64,000 nucleotides of DNA from positions 124,001 through 188,000 of the forward strand of contig CBDFHE010000017.1 of the NCBI GenBank assembly GCA_965247455.1, in the 5' to 3' direction. Of this stretch, positions 62,798-64,000 are shown one piece after another. Below the pieces are notes generated by a model, which was not told the DNA's origin, searched no databases, and was given only the letters and a program-made list of their open reading frames with translations. The DNA comes from JACZYA01 sp965247455. GTDB taxonomy: Bacteria > Acidobacteriota > Terriglobia > Acidiferrales > 2-02-FULL-67-57. Both the position numbers and the translations under genes were made by a program. Every line of letters begins with the position of its first letter. Position 1 is the stretch's first letter.

Positions 62798-63409
62798 ATG
62801 AAAGCGATTGTATATACAAAATACGGATCACCGGATGTTCTTGAATTGAAAGAGGTAGAAAAACCTACTCCGAAGGACAATGAAGTACTGATAAAAGTTT
62901 ATGCGGCATCCGTAAATTCATGGGACTGGGATCGCCTTAGGGGTACATTCCAAGGTCGCCTCGGGGCGGTTCGAAAACCAAAAAACAGGATACTCGGAGC
63001 TGATATTGCGGGGAGGGTTGAAGCGGTTGGCAGCAACGCAAACCAGTTTCAGCCAGGCGATGAGGTATTCGGGGACATCTCCGGGTTTCGTGCACGTGAT
63101 TGGGGTGGTTTTGCCGAGTATGTATGTGCTCGTGAAGATCTATTGGCGTTGAAACCAGCCAGTATGACATTCGAGGAAGCAGCGGCCGTACCTCAAGCGG
63201 GAGTCCTCGCCCTGCAAGGTCTTCGCGATAAAAGACAGATTCAGCCTGGACAAAATGTTTTGATTAATGGTGCAGGTGGTGGCGTGGGTACGTTTGCGGT
63301 GCAAATTGCCAAATCATTCGGGGCTAAAGTGACAGGTGTGGACAGCGCGAGGAAATTGGACATGCTGTGTAAGATTGGTAGTGACCATGTCATTGATTAC
63401 ACTAAAGCC
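62798..63409 (+). pseudogene. Zinc-type alcohol dehydrogenase/quinone reductase, cut by IS1380
   Basis: The first 204 residues of a medium-chain NAD(P)-dependent reductase: MKAIVYTKYGSPDVLELKEV, NRILGADIAGRVEAVGSNAN, EVFGDISGFRARDWGGFAEY, FEEAAAVPQAGVLALQGLRD, and the Rossmann GGGVGTFAVQIAKSFGAKVT. The style is zeta-crystallin/quinone reductase, so the catalytic zinc may be absent. Reading continues into IS sequence after YTKA and stops at 63565. The codon use is clearly lower in GC than the neighbours, suggesting transfer. About 120 residues are lost or displaced beyond the IS. Confidence 0.85.
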
Positions 63410-64000
63410 CGGATTTCCGATTTGGCTGTGGTACCGTATCGCCAGGACCAGTCGCTGCGCCTTGAGTTTTGGGGCTCCGACGTAAGGAACCACACTACGG
63501 AGGGTGACACCCGGTGGGTGAATTACAACACGAGCCATTCCAGTTCGCGTTCAACGGCTTCTTGAAAGTCGCGTTCCAGGGATCGCGCGTCACTTCTGAC
63601 GCTGGCCTCATTCTGGTGCGCGAGTTGGATGAACGTCTGGGGCTGGAGACACTCATCGCCGAGCACCTGAGCGATTCCCGACAGGGGATGAACACCCAGT
63701 TCAGCGTGGTGGATCTCCTGCGGCAGTCGGTCTACAGTCGCCTCGCGGGCTACGAAGATCTCAACGACGCGGGGCGCGTGTCGGCAGACCCAACATTTCG
63801 TCTCATCGGGTCGCCAAAGCGCTGGGACCGGGGTGCGGCGCTGACATCGACGCTGCATTGGTTCGAGACAGAGCTGCTGACCCACGAGGAGAATCTCGTC
63901 GGGTTGAGGGCCGTGAACCGGGAGGTGCTTGCACAGGCCGAGATGGCGACGCGCGCCGACCGGATCGTGCTCGACATGGATTCGAGCGAGAGCCCGGTGC
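63408..64000 (+). mobile_element. IS1380-family insertion sequence, copy 2, left end
   Basis: Begins CCCGGATTTCCGATTTGGC and runs past the window end. In the visible 593 bases it matches copy 1 (opposite strand) apart from about two differences, such as GCCAGGACCAG for GCCAGGGCCAG. The five bases before it, TAAAG (63403-63407), are the expected target duplicate; the other end is not visible. Confidence 0.88.
63514..64000 (+). CDS. IS1380-family transposase, partial
   Basis: The same GTG start (MGELQHEPFQFAFNGFLKVA) as copy 1, read in one frame to the window edge. It includes the N-terminal half up to VLDMDSSESPV, which holds the first catalytic Asp. A single synonymous change (ATT to ATC in the Leu-Ile pair after LET) separates it from copy 1. 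Whether it is intact further on, beyond the region of the copy 1 frameshift, cannot be seen. A functional copy could move both elements. Confidence 0.9.
   Translation, partial: MGELQHEPFQFAFNGFLKVAFQGSRVTSDAGLILVRELDERLGLETLIAEHLSDSRQGMNTQFSVVDLLRQSVYSRLAGYEDLNDAGRVSADPTFRLIGSPKRWDRGAALTSTLHWFETELLTHEENLVGLRAVNREVLAQAEMATRADRIVLDMDSSESPV

Overview
The window is GC-rich, densely coded bacterial DNA from a Gram-negative chromosome: it carries Kdo transferase, lipid A kinase and heptosyltransferase genes, a Gram-negative-type GyrB insert and the dnaA/rpmH origin neighbourhood. The gene content and the many secreted proteins and intergenic hairpin repeats suggest an acidobacterium or close relative. 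That assignment is an inference, not a proof.

Layout. 1-6.5 kb: end of an RNase R gene, a glutamate-synthase small-subunit-like flavoprotein, a pair of genes sharing a putative two-cysteine periplasmic domain (the second with near-identical TPR repeats), and an aldehyde dehydrogenase with a very basic tail. 6.5-9 kb: a TerB-like gene and a frameshifted IS1380-family element sitting in a hairpin repeat. 9-16.8 kb: a sugar isomerase-like gene, a complete ABC sugar importer (binding protein, two permeases, ATPase), an NlpC/P60 protein and an EgtB-like enzyme, then tRNA-Arg(UCU). 17-23 kb: a HhH-GPD glycosylase, a conserved unknown, RlmD and ComEC. 23-29 kb: a minus-strand lipopolysaccharide core/lipid A cluster containing a nucleotidyltransferase-heptosyltransferase fusion. 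29-45.6 kb: mixed housekeeping genes (PcrA-like helicase, amino-acid permease, adenosine deaminase, GlmS, PurS, histone-deacetylase-like amidohydrolase, creatininase-like, LarE, glyoxalase-like) separated by repeats.

45.7-58 kb is the presumed origin region: gyrA, a broken membrane gene, gyrB, dnaN and dnaA on the minus strand, facing away from rpmH-rnpA-yidD-yidC-khpB on the plus strand. recF is not between dnaN and gyrB, and mnmE/mnmG do not follow khpB; a relic of an S9 peptidase lies there instead. 58-64 kb holds a methyltransferase, two membrane proteins (one frameshifted), a DUF1059 gene, a candidate structured RNA with its own terminator, and an AT-richer zinc-type alcohol dehydrogenase gene cut by a second IS1380 copy that runs off the window.

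A recurring theme is repeats. Several families of short palindromic intergenic repeats are present, and pieces of at least one family are found in frame inside coding genes. Three genes (a transposase and two membrane proteins) are split by single small indels, which may be real decay or sequence errors. No CRISPR array, prophage or obvious biosynthetic cluster was seen. The strongest candidates for something undescribed are the two-cysteine domain pair at 2.3-4.4 kb, the structured RNA near 62 kb, and the repeat-derived in-frame insertions.
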